Source: Vulcanimicrobiota bacterium (GTDB lineage Bacteria > Vulcanimicrobiota > Vulcanimicrobiia > Vulcanimicrobiales > Vulcanimicrobiaceae). Taken from it: 43,426 bases of DNA. A model generated the notes under the pieces. The model saw nothing but the letters and a program-made list of their open reading frames with translations, ran no database searches and was not told the origin of the DNA. Positions within the stretch are counted from its first letter, which is position 1, and each line of letters begins with the position of its first letter. The stretch lies in assembly GCA_028287565.1 (NCBI GenBank), contig JAQBPK010000216.1, forward strand, positions 1 to 43,426, read 5' to 3'. Below are positions 31,925 through 40,511 of this stretch, one piece after another. Both the position numbers and the translations under genes were made by a program.

Positions 31925-32518
31925 TTAGCTCGGGCTGATCGTTCCGTCAGCGGGCCACTTCGTGTCGCCGACGCGCTTCAGGTTCATCTCGAACACGCGC
32001 ACCGGCGCTTGGCCGGGCACGATCCGGTCGCCGACCTCGCGCCACGTTCCGTTGCCGATCGTCGCCGTGTAGCGGATCGTCATCGCGGGTCCCGCGGGCA
32101 CCTGCCAGATGTAACCGTCCGGCGTTATCGTCAGCGGGAAGTCGCCCGCGTATCCCAGCGCGTACGAGTGCAGCAGATATGCTTGTTTGTCGGGCTGGTA
32201 CGAGATGATGCCCAGCGCGTTGAACGACACGTTGCCGTCCGCATCGTAGCCGCGCCCTTCGATCACCTTCACCGATCCGTCCAGGAACGGCCCGATGCGC
32301 TCGGTCTGCGTGACGTCGTGCCGCTGTCCCGATGCGAGGATCGTCCACGCGGGACCGCGCCACACGCCGTCCATGTACGACAGACGGGCCAGCGCTTCGC
32401 GCTCGGCCGAAAGCAGCGCCGCGGTGTCGAGCCGTCCTTGCGCCGACGCGCCCGAAGTTGTGAGCGAGATCGCAGCCACGGCCAAGGCCGCAAGGGTCGT
32501 GCGAACGGGTCCGAGCAT
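31925..32518 (-). CDS. Secreted lipocalin-like (DUF1579-type) protein
   Basis: This 197-aa precursor has a signal peptide (TTLAALAVAAISLTTSGASA, cut after ASA-Q). The mature part has the SYMDGVWRGPAW motif and repeating beta strands (RHDVTQTERIGPFLDGS, GYDADGNVSFNALGIISY) that fit DUF1579/THAP4-like beta-barrels, some of which bind haem or small ligands. No haem-binding His is clearly positioned, so ligand and role are open. It is divergent from the small basic exported protein at 32664. Confidence 0.75.
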   Translation of the reverse strand: MLGPVRTTLAALAVAAISLTTSGASAQGRLDTAALLSAEREALARLSYMDGVWRGPAWTILASGQRHDVTQTERIGPFLDGSVKVIEGRGYDADGNVSFNALGIISYQPDKQAYLLHSYALGYAGDFPLTITPDGYIWQVPAGPAMTIRYTATIGNGTWREVGDRIVPGQAPVRVFEMNLKRVGDTKWPADGTISPS

Positions 32519-32663
32519 GCTACGTCGCCTCCACGGTCGGGTTTTTCGCGTTTATCCGCGCTCGCGGCGCGAGTTTCAGCCGCCGGCGTATGCTTGCGTG
32601 GTTGGACGGCCAGGCATGCCGGTCCGTTATCGGATCGTCTTTTTGGGTACGGTCTCGTACGCT

Positions 32664-32888
32664 ATGAAAAAGATGCTGACGGCGGCGGCCCTGGCCGCAA
32701 CGATGACTTTCGGGGCGGTGGCGCCGGCGCTGGCTGACGGCGCGGCGAGCACGCGGAACATCATCATCGGCGGCGCGGCTGCCGCGGTGCTGATCACCAA
32801 CTACAACCACAAGGTGCGCCAGAAGCGGGCCGAGGAGCGCGCGGCGGCTGCACGCCGGCAGGCGTATTACCGCCGGCACCACCGCTAG
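32664..32888 (+). CDS. Small exported basic protein
   Basis: This 74-aa protein has a clear signal peptide (KKMLTAAALAATMTFGAVAP, ending ALA-DGA). A hydrophobic segment IIIGGAAAAVLITNYN at about 33-48 and a strongly basic tail rich in Arg, Ala and Tyr (RQAYYRRHHR) follow. If the second hydrophobic stretch is a membrane helix, the tail would face the cytoplasm. Unknown function; the gene is short but has a complete signal and a strong terminator just after it. Confidence 0.7.
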   Translation: MKKMLTAAALAATMTFGAVAPALADGAASTRNIIIGGAAAAVLITNYNHKVRQKRAEERAAAARRQAYYRRHHR

Positions 32889-32913
32889 AGCCGGCTATCC
32901 GGCGTGACGCGCG

Positions 32914-32946
32914 AAAGACGCTCCTGAGGGAGCGTCTTTTTGTTTT
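32914..32946 (+). terminator. Strong intrinsic terminator
   Basis: An 11-bp perfect stem (AAAGACGCTCC with GGAGCGTCTTT) and TGAG loop are followed by a T-rich run. It ends the small basic protein transcript and, because the stem begins with three A on the left, may also work for the convergent dienelactone hydrolase gene, whose stop lies at 32959. Confidence 0.9.
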
Positions 32947-32958
32947 TGCTCGCAGCCG

Positions 32959-33855
32959 CTATGCGCGCAGGTACTTGTTGAACCAGTCCAGCGTGCGCTG
33001 CCACGCAAGCTTTGCCGCCGCTTCGTCGTAGCGCGGCGTCGTGTCGTTGTGGAAGCCGTGGTTCGTCTTCGGATAGATGTAGCCGGCGTGCGGGATCTTC
33101 GCGGCCGTCAGCGCCGTGTCGTACTCGGGCCACGTCGATGCGAGACGCGTGTCGAGCTCGGCATGGTGCGCGAGCACCGCGGCCTTGATCTTCGGGACGT
33201 CGGCCATTGCGGGCGGTTGGCCGTAGAACGGAACCGCCGCGGACAGATCCGGCATGCGCACCGCGAGCGTGTTCGCGACGCCGCCGCCGAAGCAGAATCC
33301 CACGACACCGAGCTTGCCGGAGCTTTCGGGACGCGCTTTCAGCCACGTCGCGGCGGCGATGAAGTCCTCGGTCATCTTCTCACGATCCACTTTGGCGAAC
33401 AGCTCGCCGCCTTTTTCGTCGTTACCCGGGTAGCCGCCGACCGACGTGAGCCCGTCCGGAGCAAACGCCATGAAGCTCGCCGTTCCCAAACGGCGCGCGA
33501 CGTCTTCGATGTACGGGTTCAGACCGCGGTTCTCGTGAATGACGAGCACCGCGGGGACCGTCGCCATCGCAGTCGCGCTCGCCGGCCGCACGAGATAGCC
33601 CCGGATCGAGCCGTTGCCTTGCGGCGACGGCACCGTCGCGTACTCGGTGCGAATCCGCTTGTCGTCTTTGGGAACCTGCTGCGCCCACGCGTAGTTCGGC
33701 TTGAGCATCGCCAGCAGTCCCGCGGCAGTGAGCCCGCCTACCGCGAATTTCGCCGCCCGGTCCAAGAACGCGCGGCGGTCGATCTCGCCGTGAACGTACA
33801 AATGAAAAAGATCGAGCAGCTCTTGGGGAAAGTCCGACGCTTTCTTGCGTTCCAT
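32959..33855 (-). CDS. Tat-exported dienelactone hydrolase family protein
   Basis: This 298-aa alpha/beta hydrolase of the DLH family has a twin-arginine signal at about 26-58 ([16 protein letters not shown] then a hydrophobic stretch and AWAQ), so it should be folded before export. The catalytic triad is present: Cys188 in GFCFGGG, Asp235 in HHAELDTR and His266 in [11 protein letters not shown] enzymes open dienelactones or related lactones and esters. The N-terminal [16 protein letters not shown] is a common module in exported DLH proteins. Start ATG 33855 has GAGG 6 bases upstream; ATG 33867 is an alternative. Confidence 0.9.
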   Translation of the reverse strand: MERKKASDFPQELLDLFHLYVHGEIDRRAFLDRAAKFAVGGLTAAGLLAMLKPNYAWAQQVPKDDKRIRTEYATVPSPQGNGSIRGYLVRPASATAMATVPAVLVIHENRGLNPYIEDVARRLGTASFMAFAPDGLTSVGGYPGNDEKGGELFAKVDREKMTEDFIAAATWLKARPESSGKLGVVGFCFGGGVANTLAVRMPDLSAAVPFYGQPPAMADVPKIKAAVLAHHAELDTRLASTWPEYDTALTAAKIPHAGYIYPKTNHGFHNDTTPRYDEAAAKLAWQRTLDWFNKYLRA

Positions 33856-33949
33856 TGCGTACCTCATACCTTTGCGGGCAGTGACGTTTCGTTGACGCCC
33901 GCCGGTGGCCTGGCAGACCTGCCGCGCGCGTGTGTCGCGAGCACGAGCG

Positions 33950-34750
33950 TCATCGCGCTGATCCGCTTCGCGGCGGTGCGTCGTACGGGTTCGCACCGCC
34001 CGTTTGCGCAAGCCAGGAGGCGAACGTCGGACCGAGCGGTTCGGCCTGGTCGTTGACCGCACCGCGGTTGGCGACCGCACGAAACGCACCAACCGGCAAC
34101 GGCAATTGCACGAGCGGTTTGTTGCGATGTGTCGCGCGCGCCCACTGGGTGAAGAGCTCGCGGCCGCTGCGGGTCTCCGGTCCGGCGACGTCGCGCGCGA
34201 CGCCCAGCGGCTCGCCCAACGCGTGGACCGCCAACCGGTCCGCGCACGCGTGCACGTCGATCGGCTGAAATGCGGCACCCGGCGGCAGGATCGCCAGCGG
34301 CAGCTTCGCGATCGTACCGAAGACATGCGACAAGTAGGCATGGAACTGTGCCGCGCGCTGAATCGTGTACGGTACGCCGCTGCGCACGAGGAGCTGTTCG
34401 GCGTCGAACTTCGCTCGGTAGTACGGAACGTGACGTCCGTTGCGGTCGACGTTGATGATGCTGACGTACACCACGTGCGCCCCCGTCCGGCGAGCCGCCT
34501 CCACGACGTTGCTCATGTAAAGCACTTCCGTGCCCGCGTCGAGAGCCGGCGAGGACGCCGTATGGACGACGGCATCGACGCCGTCGAGCGCGCGGACGGC
34601 CTGCTCCGCCACGGAGAGATCGGCGCCGCGTGCGCCGTCCGCGCCGCCACGCCTCACGATGCCGACCGCCTCGGCGCCGCGATGGACGAGCGCTTCGTTT
34701 ACCGCACGGCCGAGGTAGCCCGCCGCACCGGTGACTGCAATCCTCTTCAC
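33950..34750 (-). CDS. NAD(P)-binding epimerase/NmrA-like protein (SDR superfamily)
   Basis: This 266-aa atypical short-chain dehydrogenase has the Rossmann loop [12 protein letters not shown] (6-17), [11 protein letters not shown] (about 61-71) and [20 protein letters not shown] followed by [10 protein letters not shown], where the YxxxK catalytic pair is in YYRAKFDAE. The C-terminal half ([24 protein letters not shown]) matches NAD-dependent epimerase or NmrA-type proteins that sense or reduce NAD(P) and quinone-like compounds. The short spacing to the DLH gene on the same strand (94 bp) permits but does not prove co-transcription. Confidence 0.85.
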   Translation of the reverse strand: MKRIAVTGAAGYLGRAVNEALVHRGAEAVGIVRRGGADGARGADLSVAEQAVRALDGVDAVVHTASSPALDAGTEVLYMSNVVEAARRTGAHVVYVSIINVDRNGRHVPYYRAKFDAEQLLVRSGVPYTIQRAAQFHAYLSHVFGTIAKLPLAILPPGAAFQPIDVHACADRLAVHALGEPLGVARDVAGPETRSGRELFTQWARATHRNKPLVQLPLPVGAFRAVANRGAVNDQAEPLGPTFASWLAQTGGANPYDAPPRSGSAR

Positions 34751-34891
34751 CCCACTCTAGACGCGCGCGAAGCCGAAAGAGTGACATAACGGCTGCCGGA
34801 ACGGACAGCGCACATTTTCAGTGTTTCTTAACGTCCGTGCGACTCAATGGATGAAAGCTCCGTCTCCGAGACGCCCTTTGAAAGGACGCCG

Positions 34892-35656
34892 ATGATTTCG
34901 TCTACTCTGAAACGGCTTGCGGCACTTGCAGCGATCGCCGTTTTGCCGATGGCTTGTGCTCCGGGTGCAGGCGGCGTCATGCCATCGTCATCGCCGGGCG
35001 GCACGCGCGGTACTGAATCGGGCGGCCCGGCCGGCGGCGGCGGCGGGGGCGCAACCGGCGGCGGCGGCGCAGTCGGCGGCGGTGGCGGCGCAACGGGCGG
35101 TGGCGGAGGCGGCGGTGGTGCCGCGACGTGTCAGCCGTTGCCGGGCACCTGCGTTCTGAACGCGACAATGGCTCTGCCGGCGCGCTTCGGATCGCTCACG
35201 GCACAGATCCGCTTCGAGCGCAGCCCGGCCCGCATGGCGGTTACCGGTACGATCGTGCCCGGCGGATTCGGGCCCAGCTCGTACTTCGCGATCTTGGTCG
35301 ATACGCCGCCGGGAACGGCTCCGGTCGGGTACGCGGCGCGCGGCGTCATCGATCCGTCGACGAGGACCGTCACCCTCGAGACGCTTCCCGGCGACGGCCT
35401 GTTCTCGCAAACGCCGAACGCCGCGCCCGTGGATCCCCGATTCAATCTGACGTTCTTCGCGCCCGGGTGGTCGTTCATATCCGACCCGACTCCGCCGTCG
35501 CCCGAGGTACTCGCATTGTTCGCGGCGGTCAAGTCGGGATCGTCCGTGCGGATCGCGGCACTCGGCGTGCCCGGTCAGACCTGCCCGTGTCCGGCTCCGG
35601 GGCCTGTCGTCCCGGCCGTGCTGCAGTTCGACTTGCCACCGGCCAATCTGAAGTAG
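34892..35656 (+). CDS. Secreted glycine-rich protein, probable lipoprotein-like anchor
   Basis: This 254-aa precursor has the signal sequence LKRLAALAAIAVLPMACAPG, in which Cys may be lipidated, although Pro at -3 makes the lipobox atypical. Then comes a linker of about 40 Gly/Ala/Thr residues in GGGG-A-T/V blocks and a beta-rich domain (GSLTAQIRFERSPARMAVTG, SYFAILVDTPPGTAPVG, FNLTFFAPGWSFISD) with paired cysteines near both ends (CQPLPGTC and TCPCP). Start ATG 34892 was chosen for its AAAGGA signal 7 bases upstream; upstream ATGs lack one. I recognise no family. An inverted repeat follows at 35663-35690. Confidence 0.7.
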   Translation: MISSTLKRLAALAAIAVLPMACAPGAGGVMPSSSPGGTRGTESGGPAGGGGGGATGGGGAVGGGGGATGGGGGGGGAATCQPLPGTCVLNATMALPARFGSLTAQIRFERSPARMAVTGTIVPGGFGPSSYFAILVDTPPGTAPVGYAARGVIDPSTRTVTLETLPGDGLFSQTPNAAPVDPRFNLTFFAPGWSFISDPTPPSPEVLALFAAVKSGSSVRIAALGVPGQTCPCPAPGPVVPAVLQFDLPPANLK

Positions 35657-35662
35657 CGCTGG

Positions 35663-35690
35663 GCTCGCGACGATTGCGGTCGTCGCGAGC
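35663..35690 (+). terminator. Terminator-like 11-bp hairpin without T-run
   Basis: GCTCGCGACGA and TCGTCGCGAGC are perfect inverted arms around a TTGCGG loop, 7 bp after the Gly-rich protein stop. The missing T-run means it may act as a pausing or RNA-stability element, or with Rho, rather than as a classical terminator. Confidence 0.6.
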
Positions 35691-35735
35691 TCGCATGCGC
35701 GAGGGCCCCGCGGCGCGGACGGGAAGCTGCGCACG

Positions 35736-36710
35736 ATGCATGTTGTCGAAGCGACCTCGTTCGGTGATCCGTCGGTGCTCGCGTGGCGCGAACGCGATGA
35801 GCCGGTTCCCGGTTCGGGCGAAGTCGCGGTCCGTGTCACGCAGACCGGCGTGAACTTCGCGGACGTCCAAGCGCGCCGCGGCGCCTATCACGGCGGCCAG
35901 CAGCCGCCATTCGTGCCCGGGCTCGACTGCGCCGGCACGATCGTCGCGCTCGGCGACGGCGTCGAGGGACTGAGCTTGGGGCAGCGCGTCGCGGCGTTTC
36001 CTCCGAGCGGGTCGTATGCCGAGGTGATCGTCGCGCCCGCAATGACCGTATACGCGCTCGACGCGGCGATCTCCGATGACGATGCAGCTTCGATTCTGAT
36101 GCTGGTCACCGCGTACAACGTGCTCACGCTTGCCGGCCGCCTCGCAAAGGGCGAGACCGTGCTGGTGCACGCGGCGGCGGGCGGCGTCGGCTCGACGGCG
36201 GTGCAGATCGCGCGCGCGCTCGGCGCCGGGAGGATCTTCGCTACGGCCGGCAACGAGGCGAAGTGCGCGATCGCGCGCGGCGCCGGTGCGGACCTCGCGA
36301 TCGACTACCGCCGCGAGGATTTTGCGCGCCTCGTGCTCGACGCGACGGACGGCCGCGGCGTCGATCTGATTCTCGACTCGGTCGCGGGCGACGTCTTTAC
36401 CGCGGGGCTGACCGCGCTCGCTCCGTTCGGGCGTATCGTCGCGTTCGGAAACGCATCCGGCACGCCCGGCACCGTGCGCACGAACGAGCTGCACCCGAGC
36501 AACCGCGCCGTCATCGGCTACAGCTCGGGGTCATACCGCAAGCTGCGTCCCGAAGGATTGCGGCCCGCGGCCGAGGCGTCGCTCCGGCTCGTCGCCGAGG
36601 ACAAAGTGCATGTGATCGTCGGCGCGCGGTTTGCGCTGCGCGACGCGGCCGAAGCGCACCGGCTCGTCGAGTCGCGTGACGGCCACGGCAAGGTGCTGCT
36701 GACGCCGTAA
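35736..36710 (+). CDS. NADPH:quinone oxidoreductase-like zinc-free MDR family protein
   Basis: This 324-aa medium-chain dehydrogenase/reductase of the quinone-reductase branch has the typical GVNFADVQARRGAY (38-51), PFVPGLDCAGTIVALG and the NADPH loop AAAGGVGSTAVQIARALGA. Cys/His zinc ligands of alcohol dehydrogenases are absent, as in QOR enzymes. It reduces quinones or enoyl/enone compounds with NADPH. It starts the operon that continues to the window end; its TAA overlaps the permease ATG (TAATG), so a link with the transported compound is likely. Confidence 0.9.
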   Translation: MHVVEATSFGDPSVLAWRERDEPVPGSGEVAVRVTQTGVNFADVQARRGAYHGGQQPPFVPGLDCAGTIVALGDGVEGLSLGQRVAAFPPSGSYAEVIVAPAMTVYALDAAISDDDAASILMLVTAYNVLTLAGRLAKGETVLVHAAAGGVGSTAVQIARALGAGRIFATAGNEAKCAIARGAGADLAIDYRREDFARLVLDATDGRGVDLILDSVAGDVFTAGLTALAPFGRIVAFGNASGTPGTVRTNELHPSNRAVIGYSSGSYRKLRPEGLRPAAEASLRLVAEDKVHVIVGARFALRDAAEAHRLVESRDGHGKVLLTP

Positions 36711-38389
36711 TGCGGGTCGATCTCTCGCGCGTGCTGTTCGCGCTGGCCGCGCTGGCGCTCGTGGTCATGGTCGTGCTGCCGTTGGGTTGGCTCGTGGTGA
36801 CGAGCGTGAGCGGCGCGCACGGGTTCACGCTGGAAAACTACGTCACGCTGTTCACCGACGCGACGATGATCCGCCCGTTCATCATCACGCTCGGGAGCTC
36901 GGCCGCCGTCGCGATCGCGTGCGTGCTCGTCGCGGTGCCGATGGGCTGGTGCGTTGCGCGCACCGACATGCCGCTGCGGCGGCTGGTGCGCATCTTGGTG
37001 ATGGCGTCGCTCGTCACACCGCCGTTCCTCGGCGCGATCGCGTGGGAGCTGCTCGCCGCGCCGAACACCGGCTTCCTCAACCAGGTCGCGCGCGCGGCGT
37101 TCCACCTCGACCGCTCGGTGCACCCGTTCAACGTCTACTCCGTCGCGGGGCTGACGTTCGTGAACTTCCTCTACACGTTTCCGTACGCGTTCGTGTTCGT
37201 CGCGAACGCGCTGGAGCGCATCCCTGCCGATCTGGAAGACGCGTCCGCGATCCTCGGCGCGCACCCCGCGCAGACGGCGTGGCGCGTGACGCTGCCGCTG
37301 ATTCTGCCCGCGATCCTCGCCGGCGCGCTCATCGCTTTTTTGCAGTCGATGACCGTGTTCGGTTCGGCCGCGGTGCTCACGCTGCCGGCCGGATTTCACA
37401 CGATGACCACGCGCATCTGGAGCCTGTTCCAGTTTCCACCGAAGCCCGCATTGGCCGCCGCCGCGTCGATGCCGATGCTCCTGCTCACGTTCGCGCTGCT
37501 GCGCGCCCAGCAGCTCGTGCTCGGCCGAAAAGGCTACGCGCTCGTCGGCGGCAAGGGCGCGCGGCGCACGATCGCGCGCCTGGGCGCATGGAAGTGGGCC
37601 GCGCTCGCGTTCTGCGGGCTCGTGCTGCTCAACGCGATCGTGCTGCCGTACGGAGCGCTGCTCGACGCCGCCTTCGTGAAGATCGCGCCGGCGGTGCCGA
37701 CGTTCACCAACCTCACCCTCGCGCACGTGAACTTCGTCTTCTTCCAGCTCGACGCGACGCCGGTCGCGCTCCGCAACACGATGGTCCTCGCGCTCGGTGC
37801 CGCGACGATCGCGACGGCGCTGGCGCTCGTGGTGGGATATCTCGTCGCCCGGCGCGCCGTGCCGGGGTGGAACGTGCTCGGCTTCCTGGCGAACGCGCCC
37901 ATCGCAATCCCGAGCATCGTGCTCGGCGTCGGCCTCTTTCTCGCGTACACGAGGCCGCCGCTGCTGCTGTTCGGAACGCTGTGGATCATGCTGATCGCGT
38001 TCGTCACGATCGAGTTTCCGGCAGCGTACCAGCAGCTCACGGCCGTCGCGTCGTCGATCCACCCGGAGCTGGAAGAGGCTGCGCGGCTGCTCGGCGCGAC
38101 GCCGCTGCGCGTATTGCGCGACGTCACCGCGCCGCTCATGCGCAGCGGCATCGTGGCCGCATGGTGCTTCGTGTTCATCGGTGCGATCCGCGAGATCTCC
38201 GCGGCGATCTTGCTGTTCACCGCGCCGACGCGAACGATCGCCGTGGTGATCTACGACCTCAACGAATCGGGCGACACGGGCAGCATCGCGGTGCTGGGCC
38301 TGCTCTTGATGGTCGTGACGTTCGCGGTGCTCGCGCTCGCCAACCGCGTTCCGGTCATCACGACCGCCGCCGAGGAGTACCGCGCGTGA
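36710..38389 (+). CDS. ABC transporter permease, two fused membrane domains (FbpB type)
   Basis: This 559-aa inner-membrane protein has two BPD_transp_1 halves of about 270 residues, each with about six membrane helices. EAA-type loops appear as LEDASAILGAHPAQTAWRVT in the first half and LEEAARLLGATPLRVLRDVT in the second, where the ATPase docks. Fused permeases of this size are the rule for the FbpB/ThiP group (iron, thiamine, phosphonate, organic acids). Its binding protein and ATPase lie two to three genes downstream, with a dehydrogenase gene in between. It ends in a 4-bp overlap (GTGA) with that dehydrogenase. Confidence 0.93.
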   Translation: MRVDLSRVLFALAALALVVMVVLPLGWLVVTSVSGAHGFTLENYVTLFTDATMIRPFIITLGSSAAVAIACVLVAVPMGWCVARTDMPLRRLVRILVMASLVTPPFLGAIAWELLAAPNTGFLNQVARAAFHLDRSVHPFNVYSVAGLTFVNFLYTFPYAFVFVANALERIPADLEDASAILGAHPAQTAWRVTLPLILPAILAGALIAFLQSMTVFGSAAVLTLPAGFHTMTTRIWSLFQFPPKPALAAAASMPMLLLTFALLRAQQLVLGRKGYALVGGKGARRTIARLGAWKWAALAFCGLVLLNAIVLPYGALLDAAFVKIAPAVPTFTNLTLAHVNFVFFQLDATPVALRNTMVLALGAATIATALALVVGYLVARRAVPGWNVLGFLANAPIAIPSIVLGVGLFLAYTRPPLLLFGTLWIMLIAFVTIEFPAAYQQLTAVASSIHPELEEAARLLGATPLRVLRDVTAPLMRSGIVAAWCFVFIGAIREISAAILLFTAPTRTIAVVIYDLNESGDTGSIAVLGLLLMVVTFAVLALANRVPVITTAAEEYRA

Positions 38390-39492
38390 GCGGGGGCCTG
38401 CAGCTCGGCGTGCTGCTCGGTGACGACATCGGCCTCGAGGTCGTGCCCGAGGCCGTCAAAGTAGTTGATGCGGCTGCGCGAGCAACCGGACTGGCGATCG
38501 TGTGGACCGAGCTGCCGATCGGGCGGCGCACGCTCGACGACCTCGGAACCACGCTGCCCGACGGCACGCTCGAGCGCCTCGACGCGCTCGACGGCTGGAT
38601 CCTCGGGCCGATCGGGCACCGCGAGTATCCAAAGATCCCCGGCGCGGTCAACCCGCACCCGATTCTGCGCAAGCACTTCGACTTGTTCGCGAACATCCGG
38701 CCTGCGAAATCATATCCCACGCTGCCCAGCGTGCACCAGAACGTCGATCTCGTGATCGTGCGCGAGAACAACGAAGGCTTTCAGCCCGACCGCAACGTCG
38801 TTGCCGGCTCGGGCGAGTTCAGGCCGACGAACGACGTGACGATATCCGTTCGTGTCATCACGCGCGCCGGCTCGTCCAAAGTGGCGCGCGCGGCGTTCGA
38901 GCTCGCGCGCACGCGCCGCAAGCAGCTTGCCGTCATTCACAAGGACACCGTGTTCAAGCTGGGCTGCGGCATGTTCGCCGAGGAATGCCGCGCGCTCGCC
39001 GCCGAGTACCCCGACGTCGCGTACGAGGAGATCATCGTCGACACGTTCGCGATGCGTTTGGTGATGAAGCCGCAAGCGTACGACGTGATCGTGACGACCA
39101 ACATGTTCGGCGACATCCTCAGCGACGAAGCCGCCGGGCTGGTCGGCGGGCTCGGGATGGCGCCGGCGCTGTCGGCCGGACCGCGCCACGCGATGGCACA
39201 GGCGACGCACGGTTCGGCGCCGGACATCGCGGGCCGTAACATCGCCAACCCGTACGCGATGATAATGTCGGCGCAAATGCTGCTCGGCTGGCTCGGCCGC
39301 ACGAAGTCCGAACCGCGCGCAACGGCCGCGGCGCGCGCGATCGAGCGCGCGGTCGACGCCACGATCGCGGCCCGCGACGCACTGACACCCGACCTCGGCG
39401 GCACGGCAACAACGGTTGCGATGGGCGATGCGATCGCAGCGCGCGTATGTGGCGGCGCTGCCGCACGCGCGAGCGGCGGCGACGCGGGCTAA
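38386..39492 (+). CDS. Beta-decarboxylating dehydrogenase (isopropylmalate/isocitrate/tartrate dehydrogenase family)
   Basis: This 368-aa NAD(P)-dependent enzyme oxidises and decarboxylates a 2-hydroxy acid with a 3-carboxyl group. Motifs: GDDIGLEVVPEAVKVV near the start, FDLFANIRPAKSY, IVRENNEGFQPDRN, catalytic Lys in VIHKDTVFKLGCG, metal Asp residues in NMFGDILSDEAAGLVGG, and HGSAPDIAGRNIANP with the NAD-binding tail. The substrate-specific loop (NNEGFQPDRN) fits neither classical LeuB nor Icd well, so tartrate, homoisocitrate or a related acid is possible. The GTG start lies in the GTGA overlap with the permease stop, placing a catabolic enzyme between transporter genes. Confidence 0.9.
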   Translation: MSGGLQLGVLLGDDIGLEVVPEAVKVVDAAARATGLAIVWTELPIGRRTLDDLGTTLPDGTLERLDALDGWILGPIGHREYPKIPGAVNPHPILRKHFDLFANIRPAKSYPTLPSVHQNVDLVIVRENNEGFQPDRNVVAGSGEFRPTNDVTISVRVITRAGSSKVARAAFELARTRRKQLAVIHKDTVFKLGCGMFAEECRALAAEYPDVAYEEIIVDTFAMRLVMKPQAYDVIVTTNMFGDILSDEAAGLVGGLGMAPALSAGPRHAMAQATHGSAPDIAGRNIANPYAMIMSAQMLLGWLGRTKSEPRATAAARAIERAVDATIAARDALTPDLGGTATTVAMGDAIAARVCGGAAARASGGDAG

Positions 39493-39502
39493 CGCCGTGG
39501 CA

Positions 39503-40510
39503 ATGCTCGAACTGCGGAATGTCGTCAAACGCTTCGGCGGCGTGCCGGTCGTCGACGGCGTCGACCTGATGATTCCCGACGGCGCGTTCGTCGCGCTGCT
39601 CGGACCGTCGGGCTGCGGCAAGACGACGCTGCTGCGGCTCATCGCGGGGTTCCTCTCGCCCGACGCCGGCGAGATCTCCGTCGGCGGCAAACGGCTGTCC
39701 GCGCCCGGCGCGGTCGTTCCGCCCGAGCGGCGCCGGATGTCGATGATCTTCCAGAGCTACGCGCTGTGGCCGCACATGACGGTCGAGCAGAACGTCGCGT
39801 ACGGATTGCGCCTGCGCCGGCTGCCGCGCGACGAGATCGCGCGCCGCGTCGCGACGATCTGCGCGGCAGTGCAGCTCGACACGCTGATGCAGCGCTATCC
39901 CGGCGAGCTCTCCGGCGGCCAGCAGCAGCGCGTCGCGCTCGCGCGCTCGCTCGTCGTGGAACCGCAAACGCTGCTGCTCGACGAACCGCTCTCGAACCTC
40001 GACGCGAACTTGCGCGAGGAGATGCGTTTCGAGATCCGCCGCCTGCACGACGAGTTCCGCTACACCACCGTGTACGTCACGCACGACCAAGGCGAGGCGA
40101 TGGCGACCGCCGATCTGATCGTCGTGCTGCGCGGCGGGCGCATCGAGCAAACGGGCACGCCCGAGGATATCTACGGCCGGCCGCGGTCGGAGTTCGTCGC
40201 GCGCTTCGTGGGCGGCGCGAACGTGCTGCCGGGGCGTTTCGCCGGCCTGGACGCACCGTTCTCGATCCGGCTCGAAGATGTCGCATTGCTCAGCGCGGCG
40301 CCGGCTGCCGGCATCGCGCCGATCGAAGGCACCGTCGTGCGGCGCGTCTTTCTCGGGAGCGCGCGCGACTATGTCGTCGAAGCAGGCGGCGAGGTGGTGC
40401 GCATCACGACGCCGCCGCAGATCGATGTCCAGCCCGGCGAGCGCGTCTGGCTGGGCTTCCCGCCCGAACGCTGTCATCGTCTCGAACCCACCGCGTCTGG
40501 AGGAGAATAA
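39503..40510 (+). CDS. ABC transporter ATP-binding protein (FbpC/PotA type)
   Basis: This 335-aa cytoplasmic ATPase has Walker A GPSGCGKTTLL, a Q-loop in IFQSYALWPH, the signature [11 protein letters not shown], Walker B LLLDEPLSNLD and the H-loop THDQ. The C-terminal region (GTPEDIYGRPRSEFVARFVGG, then a TOBE-like domain) is typical of the FbpC/CysA/PotA class. The start is ATG 39503, 10 bp after the dehydrogenase stop; a GTG at 39497 is possible. It ends 1 bp before the binding-protein GTG. It powers the fused permease encoded upstream. Confidence 0.93.
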   Translation: MLELRNVVKRFGGVPVVDGVDLMIPDGAFVALLGPSGCGKTTLLRLIAGFLSPDAGEISVGGKRLSAPGAVVPPERRRMSMIFQSYALWPHMTVEQNVAYGLRLRRLPRDEIARRVATICAAVQLDTLMQRYPGELSGGQQQRVALARSLVVEPQTLLLDEPLSNLDANLREEMRFEIRRLHDEFRYTTVYVTHDQGEAMATADLIVVLRGGRIEQTGTPEDIYGRPRSEFVARFVGGANVLPGRFAGLDAPFSIRLEDVALLSAAPAAGIAPIEGTVVRRVFLGSARDYVVEAGGEVVRITTPPQIDVQPGERVWLGFPPERCHRLEPTASGGE

Positions 40511-40511
40511 C